Shown: positions 7,385 through 14,921 of the stretch, one piece after another
Layout of the letters: the number at the start of each line of letters is the position of its first letter
Numbering within the stretch: the stretch's first letter is position 1
Assembly (NCBI GenBank): GCA_039182125.1
Contig: JBCDCH010000028.1
Location: 1 to 46,341, forward strand
Direction of reading: 5' to 3'
Length of the DNA stretch: 46,341 nt
DNA from: Planctomycetota bacterium
Lineage (GTDB): Bacteria > Planctomycetota > Phycisphaerae > Tepidisphaerales > Tepidisphaeraceae
Notes under the pieces: model-generated
Database searches by the model: none
Seen by the model: only the letters and a program-made list of their open reading frames with translations
Told to the model about the DNA's origin: nothing
Position numbers and translations under genes: made by a program

Positions 7385-8989
7385 ATGTACACCGACTTCG
7401 GCTTTCTTCGCAAAAACGTCGGCGACGTCGACGTGCTGTACCACGACGGCCAGTACCACCTCTTCCATCTGGTCCTGCCCAACCACGACTTCATCGCCCA
7501 CGCCGTCTCCGAGGATGCGTTCAACTGGCGGCGGGTCGACAACGCGCTGTTCATCGGCAATCCGGGCGCGTGGGACGACGACATGCTCTGGACCATGCAC
7601 GTGAGCATCGACCCGGTCTGCTTTGGCACCGACACGCTCCGTTGGCGGATGTTCTACACCGGGCTCTCGCGCCGCGACCATGGTTACGTCCAACGCGTCG
7701 GGCTTGCGGTGAGCGAGGACCTGCATCACTGGGAAAAGGTGCCGGTGAACTGGCCGCCCGACGAACGCCGCAACGGTGGTAGCGCGGCCGATGCCGACAG
7801 TTGCTTTCCGCTGTGCGCGCAAGAGCCGTATTATGAGGATTCGTTGGACGAAGGTCGCCGTTGGGTGAGCTGGCGTGACCCGTTTTTCTTTTCGGATGCG
7901 GGCAAGAGCTATTTGCTGACATCGGCGCGGGTGCCGGACGGCCCGGTGATCCGCCGGGGATGCGTGGGGCTGAGCGAGGAGGTCGAGCCGGGCCGGTTCG
8001 AGCTTCGACCACCGTTGTACCACCCGCGGATCTACGACGACGTCGAGGTGCCGGGCCTGGTCAAGATCGAGGACCGGTACTACTTGATCGGCAGCATCCG
8101 CGAAGACGTGAAAGTGCGTTACTGGTACGCCGACTCGCTCGAAGGTCCGTGGCGGAACTTCTTCGACAACGTGCTGCTGCCGCAGGGCAACTACGCAGCG
8201 CGAGTCGGTTACGACGACAAGGGCCCGCTCGTGTGGAACTTCTTCACCGTTGGCAGCGACCGATTGCGGGCCCGCAACCTGATGCCACCGCCCAAGCGGT
8301 TGACCGTCGCCGAAGACGGCCGGCTCAAGCTCGCGCCCTACGAGGGGTTCGACAAGCAGGTGCGGCAGACGATGACGTGTCACGAGCTCACGCCGTTCGA
8401 ACCGCTCGTCGACAATCCACACGCGTGTGCCACCCTCGATGACGGCTACGCGACCTTCGACTCCGACGGTGGTTTCGAGGCGTTCCTGCTGAGCGAAACC
8501 GTCGACTGCTTCCGTCTCAAGGCCAAGCTCCATCTTGAAGGTCGCGGCAAGTGTGGGTTCATCTTCCGCACCAACCCCGATACGTCCAATGGCTACCACC
8601 TCTCGCTCGACCTGATCAAAGGCGTTGCACAGCTTCGCGCGTGGGGCGCTTACGAGGGGGGGACCGACGAGAACGCGTTTCGCTTCGAAACGTTGCAGGC
8701 CGGCTATTGGCTCAGCGACGCCGGCGGGCCGTGGGAGGTCGAGTTGCTCGCGTTCGGGAGCTACATCGAGTTCAGCGTCAACGGGTACGTCCTGCTGACG
8801 CTCGCGGATGACACCTACACCCGCGGCCGGGTGGGTTTGTACGTGGAGACGGCGCTACTCCGGGCCGAAGGACTCACCGTCGAAAAGCTCCAAAGCCCGC
8901 GCCGCCCGACCGACATGCTCACCAACCAGCACAGCCCCATCCCCGCCCCGGGCACCGGCATCGGCAGCAACGCCGGCGTGTCGGCGTGA
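7385..8989 (+). CDS. GH32/GH43-like five-bladed propeller protein with C-terminal beta-sandwich
   Basis: This 534-residue protein has no signal peptide, so it is probably cytoplasmic. Residues 1-330 look like the five-bladed propeller of the GH32/GH43/GH68 clan: DVLYHDGQYHLFH, FYTGLSRRDHG, VSWRDPFFF (the RDP motif), DVEVPGLVKIEDRYYLIGS (Glu in the position of the general acid of ECPDLF) and AARVGYDDKGPLVWNFF. Residues 370-515 form a jelly-roll module of the GH32 C-terminal type. The hallmark WMNDPNG is missing; its place has VGDVD, so the nucleophile would have to be the Asp of GDV or the activity differs from invertase. Substrate unknown. The ATG at 7385 lies 67 bp from the divergent pdxH start. 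Confidence 0.72.
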   Translation: MYTDFGFLRKNVGDVDVLYHDGQYHLFHLVLPNHDFIAHAVSEDAFNWRRVDNALFIGNPGAWDDDMLWTMHVSIDPVCFGTDTLRWRMFYTGLSRRDHGYVQRVGLAVSEDLHHWEKVPVNWPPDERRNGGSAADADSCFPLCAQEPYYEDSLDEGRRWVSWRDPFFFSDAGKSYLLTSARVPDGPVIRRGCVGLSEEVEPGRFELRPPLYHPRIYDDVEVPGLVKIEDRYYLIGSIREDVKVRYWYADSLEGPWRNFFDNVLLPQGNYAARVGYDDKGPLVWNFFTVGSDRLRARNLMPPPKRLTVAEDGRLKLAPYEGFDKQVRQTMTCHELTPFEPLVDNPHACATLDDGYATFDSDGGFEAFLLSETVDCFRLKAKLHLEGRGKCGFIFRTNPDTSNGYHLSLDLIKGVAQLRAWGAYEGGTDENAFRFETLQAGYWLSDAGGPWEVELLAFGSYIEFSVNGYVLLTLADDTYTRGRVGLYVETALLRAEGLTVEKLQSPRRPTDMLTNQHSPIPAPGTGIGSNAGVSA

Positions 8990-8990
8990 G

Positions 8991-9071
8991 CACGGGCGGC
9001 TGCGCCGCACCGCTACACAGTTTCTTCAGCGATGAGAATGTTTGCGTAGCGGTGCGACGAAGTCGCCCGTG
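8991..9071. repeat. Upstream REP-like long inverted repeat of the transposase unit
   Basis: The arms 8991-9016 and 9046-9071 (26 bases each, three mismatches) enclose a 29-base loop. The outer end reads CACGGGCG and the right arm carries GCGACGAAGTCGCCCGTG, which recurs exactly in the palindrome after the transposase. The left arm starts one base after the GH32-like stop codon; the right arm ends 18 bases before the likely transposase ATG. Confidence 0.8.
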
Positions 9072-9089
9072 TGCGGTACGTTCCGCTGC

Positions 9090-9686
9090 ATGGTCATCGC
9101 GTACCACCTGATCCTCACGGCGTACGGCTTCTGGTTGCCGAACGACCCACGCGGATCGTGGTCGACGTTCGTGCGATCGTTTGCGCTGTACCGCGCGGGT
9201 GGCCCGGCGACGAAGACCGAGACGCCGCGCTCTGTCGCGAACGTCAAGCATGACCGCGCCGCCCGAGAACTTGCGAAGACCGCGTTGAAATACCCGCCGG
9301 TCACTTTCAACGGCGAGCAGGCCCGCGAAGTCATGCGTGGCATCGGCGATTACGTCGAGAAGAACCGTCGCCCCGTCCACGCCGCGGCGGTGATGCCGGA
9401 TCATGTGCATTTGTTGGCGGGGTGTTGCGAGCACGATGTCGAGACCGTCGCGGATCAACTCAAGGAACGGGCGACGACGTTTCTCAATCGTGCGGGGATC
9501 AATCCGATGAAGCCGTTCGCAAATCGCCGCGGTCGTATCCCGACACCATGGGCGCGGGGGCAATGGGTCGTTTATCTGAATGACGTCGACGACATCGACC
9601 GAGTCACGGGGTACATCGAATCAAACCCGGTTAAAGCGGGCCACAAACCGCAGCGGTATTCGTGGATCGTGCCCTTCACCGAATGA
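9090..9686 (+). CDS. REP-associated tyrosine transposase (RAYT, IS200-like Y1 family)
   Basis: This 198-residue single-domain nuclease is of the Y1/HUH transposase family. The histidine-hydrophobic-histidine metal motif is in AAVMPDHVHLLAG. The N-terminal strand VIAYHLILTAYGFWLPND and the C-terminal YIESNPVKAG block are typical of RAYTs. Such enzymes cut single-stranded REP hairpins and are usually domesticated, single-copy genes. The frame extends upstream to a TTG at 9042, but that part lies in the palindrome arm, so ATG 9090 is preferred. The catalytic Tyr is probably in the C-terminal helix (VVYLNDVDD or TGYIESNP). It is flanked on both sides by long REP-like palindromes sharing the same outer 18 bases or more. 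Confidence 0.85.
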   Translation: MVIAYHLILTAYGFWLPNDPRGSWSTFVRSFALYRAGGPATKTETPRSVANVKHDRAARELAKTALKYPPVTFNGEQAREVMRGIGDYVEKNRRPVHAAAVMPDHVHLLAGCCEHDVETVADQLKERATTFLNRAGINPMKPFANRRGRIPTPWARGQWVVYLNDVDDIDRVTGYIESNPVKAGHKPQRYSWIVPFTE

Positions 9687-9693
9687 CCCAGGT

Positions 9694-9765
9694 GCGACTT
9701 TGTCGCGTCCGCTAAACGATGATTGCGATATGCAGTCGATCGTTTAGCGGACGCGACGAAGTCGC
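9694..9765. repeat. Downstream REP-like long inverted repeat of the transposase unit
   Basis: The arms 9694-9720 and 9739-9765 (27 bases, one mismatch that would form G-U in RNA) enclose an 18-base loop. The right arm and flank contain GCGACGAAGTCGCCCGTG, identical to the upstream palindrome. It sits between the transposase stop and the convergent glyA stop and could also terminate transcription. Confidence 0.85.
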
Positions 9766-9782
9766 CCGTGTGCGTGTCCGTG

Positions 9783-11087
9783 TCAGTGCGGCATCGCGAA
9801 GCCGCTTGCGAAGTCGGCGACTTCTTCGCGGATGGTGGCGAGCTTGGCGTCGTCGCCTCCGCTGCGGAGGGCGGCGTCGATGAAGTCGGCGACGGTGGCG
9901 AAGTCGTCCTCGACGAGGCCGCGCGTGGTGAGGGCGGGGGTGCCGATGCGGATGCCGCTGGTTTGGAACGGCGATCGCGTTTCGTTGGGCACGGTGTTCA
10001 TGTTGGCGATGATGCCGGCATCTTCGAGCCAACCGGCCGCGACCTTGCCGGTGAGTTCGGCGTCGGTGGCGCGCAGGTCGATCAGCAGCAGATGGTTGTC
10101 GGTGCCACCGCTGGCGAGCTTGTAGCCCTTGCCGACAAGTTCCGTCGCGAGCCGCTTGGCGTTGGCGACGACTTGGGCGGCGTAGTCCTTGAACTCCGGC
10201 CGAAGTGCCTCGCCGAACGCGACGGCCTTCGCCGCGATGACGTGCATGAGCGGCCCGCCCTGGCTACCGGGGAACACCGCCCGGTTGAAGCTCTTGGCCA
10301 ACTCTTCGTCGTTCGTCAGGATCAACCCGCCACGCGCCCCACGCAGCGTCTTGTGCGTCGTCGTCGTCACCACATGGCAATGCGGGAACGGCGACGGATG
10401 CGCCCCGCCGGCAACCAGCCCCGCGATGTGTGCGATGTCCGCCCACAGGATCGCCCCGTGCCGATCGGCAATCTCGCGGAACTTCGCGAAGTCGATCACC
10501 CGCGGATACGCCGAGTAACCACACATCAGCACCTTCGGCTTGTGCTCGGCGCAGACCGCTTCGACCGTGTCGTAATCGATGTGCCCGAAGTCCGGCTTCG
10601 ACTCATCCAGCACCAGGTCATAGGTGACCGGGTTGAGCCACTTGCCGGAGATGTTCACCGGCGAGCCGTGCGTGAGGTGCCCGCCCTTGGAGAGGTCGAT
10701 CGCGGCGAAGGTGTCGTGCGGCTCGAGCAGGGCGAGCTGCACGGCGATGTTGGCCGAGGCCCCCGAGTGCGGTTGGACATTGGCAAAGCCGCAACCGAAG
10801 AGCTCCTTTGCCCGCTCGATCGCGAGGTTCTCGACGGTGTCGTAGTGCTCGCAGCCGGAGTAGTACCGTTTGCCGGGGTAGCCCTCGCAGTACTTGTTGG
10901 TCAGGCACGACCCCTGTGCGGCCATCACGGCGGGCGAGGCGTGGTTTTCGCTGGCGATCATCTCCAGCGTGGACGCCTGCCGGTCCTGCTCGGCCTCGAT
11001 CAGGCGGGCGATCTCGGGGTCCGCGGCGGCAACGGTATCGATGCCGGCTTGGAGGGCGGTCGTGAGCGGCGTGTCGGCGAGCGTCAT
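9783..11087 (-). CDS. glyA: Serine hydroxymethyltransferase
   Basis: This PLP enzyme interconverts serine and glycine with tetrahydrofolate, supplying one-carbon units in the cytoplasm. From ATG 11087 the protein has 434 residues, a normal bacterial GlyA length. It shows [68 protein letters not shown], the PLP lysine in [14 protein letters not shown] (about residue 245) and [14 protein letters not shown]. The frame continues 23 codons further upstream, but that part is not conserved and overlaps the divergent gene's leader. The start regions of glyA and the charged membrane protein gene are 67 bp apart, so promoters must overlap there. Confidence 0.96.
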   Translation of the reverse strand: MTLADTPLTTALQAGIDTVAAADPEIARLIEAEQDRQASTLEMIASENHASPAVMAAQGSCLTNKYCEGYPGKRYYSGCEHYDTVENLAIERAKELFGCGFANVQPHSGASANIAVQLALLEPHDTFAAIDLSKGGHLTHGSPVNISGKWLNPVTYDLVLDESKPDFGHIDYDTVEAVCAEHKPKVLMCGYSAYPRVIDFAKFREIADRHGAILWADIAHIAGLVAGGAHPSPFPHCHVVTTTTHKTLRGARGGLILTNDEELAKSFNRAVFPGSQGGPLMHVIAAKAVAFGEALRPEFKDYAAQVVANAKRLATELVGKGYKLASGGTDNHLLLIDLRATDAELTGKVAAGWLEDAGIIANMNTVPNETRSPFQTSGIRIGTPALTTRGLVEDDFATVADFIDAALRSGGDDAKLATIREEVADFASGFAMPH

Positions 11088-11154
11088 GGTCAATGATCGT
11101 ATCGCGCGAAATAATCCGGGACAGCCGGGCGTTTCACTTGTTGGAGACCTCGTC

Positions 11155-11814
11155 ATGAATCAATCGGACATCAAGTTTGCCGCCCCGAGCCCGGAAAAGA
11201 AGGCCCGCCAACGTCGTAACGCCATCGCCGGAGCCGCGGTGGCGGTGCTGGTCGTGGGGGCGGCGGCGTGGGCGTTTTGGCCGACGCCGGATGTGCCGAC
11301 CGTGGCCAAGGACCGTGACGAGTTCCGCGAACTGCCCAAGGAAGAACGCCGGGCCGCGATTGAGGAGCTGGGCGAGACCGTTCCCGAGCGGATGGAAAAG
11401 ATCCGCGAGATCGAGGATCCGCAAGCCCGTCGGGCCGCCGTGCGGAACATGTTTCGCGAGGAGATGCAAAAGCGTCAGGATGCCTACTTCGCCGCCCCGC
11501 CCGAGGAGCGGGAATCGGTGCTCGACGCCCAGCTCGACGAGTTTTTGGAGATGCGCGAAGAGCGCCAGCGTCGTCGGGAAGAGGCGCAGGCCAACGGCGA
11601 AGCCCGGCCCGAGCGGGGGCCGGGCGAACGCGGTGAGCGGGATCGTGCCCGTGAAGGCGGTCGGCGTGGCGGCGGGGCAAACAACCCGGCGGCTCGCGCC
11701 CAACGGGCCGAATACATGGCCGCCATGCGTCAACGGGCTCAGGAACGCGGTATCGAAATGCCCGGCCGGGGCGGTTTCGGCGGGCGCCGCGGCGGCCCGG
11801 GCGGTGGCCGGTAG
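11155..11814 (+). CDS. Membrane-anchored charged coiled-coil protein, Gly/Arg-rich tail
   Basis: This is a 219-residue protein of unknown function. Residues 1-22 are cytoplasmic and basic (EKKARQRR), and about 23-43 form one transmembrane helix ([20 protein letters not shown]). The rest is a highly charged Glu/Arg helical region, with [18 protein letters not shown], a block around [20 protein letters not shown] and [15 protein letters not shown]. It ends in a Gly/Arg-rich low-complexity tail ([11 protein letters not shown]). Similar helical, Arg/Glu-rich single-pass proteins are common in planctomycetes, and some resemble Spy/CpxP-like or periplasmic helical proteins, but I cannot assign this one. 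The start is supported by GGAG nine bases upstream. The next gene starts 42 bp downstream on the same strand, so the two are probably co-transcribed. Confidence 0.75.
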   Translation: MNQSDIKFAAPSPEKKARQRRNAIAGAAVAVLVVGAAAWAFWPTPDVPTVAKDRDEFRELPKEERRAAIEELGETVPERMEKIREIEDPQARRAAVRNMFREEMQKRQDAYFAAPPEERESVLDAQLDEFLEMREERQRRREEAQANGEARPERGPGERGERDRAREGGRRGGGANNPAARAQRAEYMAAMRQRAQERGIEMPGRGGFGGRRGGPGGGR

Positions 11815-11856
11815 CTTGGCCGCGAGACTCCAGATTCCCTCACCAACGGACACCCC

Positions 11857-12597
11857 ATGTCTTCCTTGACGAAACGCCAACGTGGGTTCTCGCTCGTCGA
11901 ACTGCTGGTCGTGATCGGCATCATCGCGCTGCTGATCTCGATCTTGCTGCCGACGCTCAGCAATGTTCGTCGGTCCGCACGCCAGGTCGCTTGTGCGGCC
12001 CAACTGCGTGACATCGGGCTCGCTTTCGTCATGTATCTCGAAGACGGCGATCAACGCGTGCCTCGGGTCAACCCGTTGCCGAGCTACGGTCGGGAGGCGG
12101 GCACACCGATCAATGCCTACCCCAGCATTTACGAGGTGCTAGCCCCGTACACGGCCGGTTATCTGAACCAAGACGACACGCTCCTGCAGTCCGGCGAGGT
12201 CTGGCGGTGTCCGGCCGACTTCATCACGGAACAGGTCGATCCCGATCTGATCCCCACCGATGTCGAGACCTATTTCGAGCGTGAGGGTGGCAGTTATGCC
12301 TACAACGAGTTTCTCAACGCTTTTTCGCAGGACGACGACGGCACGCACCGACGCTGGCAAATGGCCCTCGCGGACATCGAAAAGCGTCGCAACCGTCCGC
12401 CGTCGGAACTGCGGCTGATGAACGATTTCGAGACGTTCCACGCCGATCGGTCGTTCCTGGTCGACCTGATCTCGGGCACCAGCGTGAACGAGAACCCCGA
12501 AGCGACCCGGCGGGGGGCCAACATTCTCTTTGCCGACTGGCATGTGGACAACGAACGGCCGCAGCGTCGGTCGGGTCCGGCGGGCAGTTCCGGATGA
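11857..12597 (+). CDS. Type II secretion-type pseudopilin-like protein
   Basis: This 246-residue protein has a prepilin peptidase site (RGFSLVE, cleaved after Gly) followed at once by the hydrophobic helix [20 protein letters not shown]. The C-terminus has a planctomycete-type ILFADWHVD motif, related to the H-X9-DG end of the DUF1559/pseudopilin group. Proteins of this kind are highly multiplied in planctomycetes. They resemble GspG/GspH-like minor pseudopilins but have a divergent globular domain, so each may be a surface or secretion-associated fibre component. Only three codons (KRQ) separate the short leader's hydrophilic start from RGF. It probably forms an operon with the charged membrane protein upstream. 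Confidence 0.85.
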   Translation: MSSLTKRQRGFSLVELLVVIGIIALLISILLPTLSNVRRSARQVACAAQLRDIGLAFVMYLEDGDQRVPRVNPLPSYGREAGTPINAYPSIYEVLAPYTAGYLNQDDTLLQSGEVWRCPADFITEQVDPDLIPTDVETYFEREGGSYAYNEFLNAFSQDDDGTHRRWQMALADIEKRRNRPPSELRLMNDFETFHADRSFLVDLISGTSVNENPEATRRGANILFADWHVDNERPQRRSGPAGSSG

Positions 12598-13131
12598 ATT
12601 TTCTCGGCTGAGCGAAAAATCACTTTGACGCTGCTCGTAGCAGTCGGTAGGTTTTGGCTGGAGAGCGGCAGGAAAGCCGTTCCGGAGAGAATTTCGGAGA
12701 GACGACGCCGGCGATCCAGCCGGGCCCCATGACATCAAACCCGTTTGCTTCTCGGTGATCGTGATTCACGTTTCACATGAGAGACCGCGACCCCGCTTAC
12801 GGGTCGGCAATCGGGATTCGATGCGTGTGGGCCTGACAGGATCGCCGGCGTTGCGTTGTTACGCAGGTCCGAAGGGCCTGGAAAGTCACGCCGGTAAGGC
12901 CGGGGTGGCAACGGAGAGGCGGTGCGGTGCGACGTACGCATCGTTCCGGGGCTAACGGGAATGGTCGGCCGAGAGGCCGTTTCGCTCCCGGGGTCCGAAT
13001 GAGAAAACGAGTTCGGGCAAGCCGGTGTGTCAAATGTCGGTCCGATGCCCGGGGTGATTCCGCCCCTGAGGGGGGCAACATTCGTTCGACGACGAGTTTC
13101 GATGAGGCTTGCCGGGCGAGAGGGTTCGAAA
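12598..13131 (+). other. Hairpin-rich 534-bp non-coding leader, candidate structured RNA
   Basis: No convincing coding frame is present. The stretch before the PEP-CTERM gene contains a run of strong local hairpins: 12788-12806 (CGACCC/GGGTCG), 12852-12865 (TGCG/CGCA), 12866-12878 (GGTCC/GGGCC), 12891-12903 (CCGG/CCGG), 12966-12979 (CGGCC-GAGA-GGCCG with a GNRA loop), 12995-13016 (CCGAAT/GTTCGG) and 13062-13075 (GCCCC/GGGGGC). This density suggests a long structured 5' leader or a separate RNA. I could not match it to RNase P RNA, tmRNA, or common riboswitches. Confidence 0.4.
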
Positions 13132-14010
13132 ATGATCAACATGACCAAAATCGCCGCCGCAGCGGCCGCAGTGACACTTTCCATAGGTTCCGCCGCCTCC
13201 GCCCAAGTCATTTATGACTCCGAGGGTTTCGAGGCACCGGACTTCGTGTTCGGCAACGTCGTCGGTCAGACCGGCGGTTCGCCCGACGCGACCTGGGTCG
13301 AATCCGTCGCCGGCGTTCCGCCGACGGCCGTCGTTCAGGGCAGTGTCTTCCGGGAAGGCTCGCAGGCCCTGCAACTCGACCGCAACGGTGATGGCAGCGG
13401 TCTTTTCGGCCCCAGCGGCATTTCCGTGCCGATCACCGACCCGTCCAACACCCAACGCTTCGTCGGGATGACTTGGGACATGACCGTCGAGGACGTCGGT
13501 GACGGCCTCACCGGCCCGTTCTTCGGTGCCTCGCTCGCCGTGAGCCTTGGCGGCGCGCCCACCACGATCAGCTTCGGCGTCGATGCGTCCGACCCGTTCG
13601 GGAGCGGCACGGGCGAAGTCGGTTACTTCTTCGCCGGCGGGAACTTCGTCGCCATCACCGGTAGCGATGGCTTGGCCATCGAAGTGCCGCTGAGCGACAG
13701 CGACTGGTTCACCTACACCATCCGCATCGACGCGGATGCCGGTGCGACAGGTACCGTGACGTTTTTGCTGGGCGATGGCGTCGCGACGCCGTTGGCGTCG
13801 GGCCCGGTTGCACTGCCGGACGAACTGACCCTGCTGACGACCGGCGTGGTGACCACCAGCGACATCATCGGCGGTCCTGACGGCGACGATCAGATCGGGA
13901 CGGCGTTCTACGACGCGTTCTCGATCGAAATCGAGGCCATTCCCGAGCCCACCAGCATGGCTTTGCTGGGCACCCTCGGGCTGGGTTTGATCCGCCGTCG
14001 TCGCGTTTGA
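13132..14010 (+). CDS. PEP-CTERM sorting-domain protein, lectin-like beta-sandwich
   Basis: This is a 292-residue secreted protein. The signal peptide is MTKIAAAAAAVTLSIGSAASAQ, cleaved before VIYDSEGFE. The mature part begins with a DSEGFEAPDFVFG segment, as in concanavalin-like/LamG-type jelly-roll PEP-CTERM proteins. It is acidic and Gly/Ser/Thr rich and lacks cysteine. The tail is IPEPTSMALLG, a hydrophobic stretch and IRRRRV. The frame is open further upstream to 13027 but that is leader sequence. ATG 13132 is preferred, with ATG 13141 as an alternative. It likely becomes envelope- or matrix-associated after exosortase processing. It lies between the hairpin-rich leader and a 233-bp second leader. 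Confidence 0.83.
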   Translation: MINMTKIAAAAAAVTLSIGSAASAQVIYDSEGFEAPDFVFGNVVGQTGGSPDATWVESVAGVPPTAVVQGSVFREGSQALQLDRNGDGSGLFGPSGISVPITDPSNTQRFVGMTWDMTVEDVGDGLTGPFFGASLAVSLGGAPTTISFGVDASDPFGSGTGEVGYFFAGGNFVAITGSDGLAIEVPLSDSDWFTYTIRIDADAGATGTVTFLLGDGVATPLASGPVALPDELTLLTTGVVTTSDIIGGPDGDDQIGTAFYDAFSIEIEAIPEPTSMALLGTLGLGLIRRRRV

Positions 14011-14243
14011 GCGGCGTTTCGTCGCGGGGTCGATCGGTGGAAACGCGAAAAATCTGGATTTTTTCCATATCTCCAGCGTCGACAACGCGATACTCTGCGT
14101 ATCCACGGAAGGATTTCACAGTCCCATCATCGCCATATCGGCGGAGATGATCGTTGCCGGGGGGAGTCCACGGCAAGGCAACCCGTTTGGAACTTATTGC
14201 GGCCCAGGCGTTTGAGGAGGCGACCGGCCGGGAAGAAAACAAC
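14011..14243 (+). other. Non-coding leader with inverted repeats
   Basis: It holds no convincing gene. Visible are an A/T-stem hairpin with a T tract (14047-14065) that may terminate the PEP-CTERM transcript, and a GC-rich hairpin with TTGCCG/CGGCAA arms (14154-14159 and 14171-14176). A GGAAG ribosome site follows near 14230 for the small membrane protein gene. Confidence 0.4.
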
Positions 14244-14636
14244 ATGTACGACGAAACATCTAACTCAACGCGTACTTACGCCAAGTCCACGGCTTGGGTG
14301 TGGTTGAGTGCCCCGGCGGTCGCCGTGGTTGCAGGGCTGGGCATCGCCTCGTTCGGTACCACCGATATCGACCGCCCCGCAGACTCCGCGTTCCTCGAAG
14401 CGGTCAACGGAGACACCAGTTTTGACCCATACGCCTTGGAGCGTGTGGCCATCGACGTAACGGCCGAAGACAAAGTTGGTTTCGGTGGCGGCTCGGCGAC
14501 GTCCGGCGGCGATGCCGCAGGCTTGTTCGCACCGGTCGGCGGTGGCGGGATTTTCCTCCCGCCGTTCTCCGAGCGATTCCCGCGCCCGCGAAGCCCGTTC
14601 GCTCCGCCGCTCCCCGGGACCGGTCCGTTCGGCTAA
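14244..14636 (+). CDS. Small membrane protein of unknown function with Pro-rich C-terminus
   Basis: The protein has 130 residues from the ATG at 14244, which has GGAAG eight bases upstream. One transmembrane segment lies at about residues 15-36 (TAWVWLSAPAVAVVAGLGIASF). After it come an acidic stretch and a Gly-rich then Pro/Phe/Arg-rich end (LPPFSERFPRPRSPFAPP). I recognise no family. It ends with its own terminator, so it is a separate unit from the polysaccharide genes that begin 285 bp further on, though it may act with them. The Pro-rich exported tail could anchor to the envelope. Confidence 0.6.
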   Translation: MYDETSNSTRTYAKSTAWVWLSAPAVAVVAGLGIASFGTTDIDRPADSAFLEAVNGDTSFDPYALERVAIDVTAEDKVGFGGGSATSGGDAAGLFAPVGGGGIFLPPFSERFPRPRSPFAPPLPGTGPFG

Positions 14637-14676
14637 TGAGTGGGTCCGACCAACGGACGCCATGCAACGAACTCTT

Positions 14677-14709
14677 CGAACCGGTCGCCCGAGGCGGTCG
14701 GTTCGTTTT
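14677..14709 (+). terminator. Rho-independent terminator after the small membrane protein
   Basis: A 13-bp stem (arms CGAACCGGTCGCC and GGCGGTCGGTTCG, two G-U pairs) with a CGA loop is followed by TTTTG. It lies 40 bp downstream of the stop codon. Confidence 0.85.
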
Positions 14710-14921
14710 GTGTTAAGACCGCGTAAGTATTGCGCGTCGCTCATTTGTGCCAGTTTCTATTGCGTCATTGGCGTTTGGCTGTCATGGTGAATGTCGCCAA
14801 CGCCCGGCCTAAAACTCCGTAGCTCCATGCACCGAGCTTCCGATCTGCCCAGCACCATGCGGTGCGTCGCGATCAAGCTCGGACAACACCTCTGTAACAA
14901 CCACGTATTGATCTGGAAGTA

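Noticed and set aside
12788-13075. RNase P RNA, tmRNA or group II intron within the hairpin-rich region
   Set aside because: Some local resemblances (GGAAAGTC, GTGCGAC) are present but the conserved cores of these RNAs (for example ACAGAAA, or a domain V hairpin) are not.
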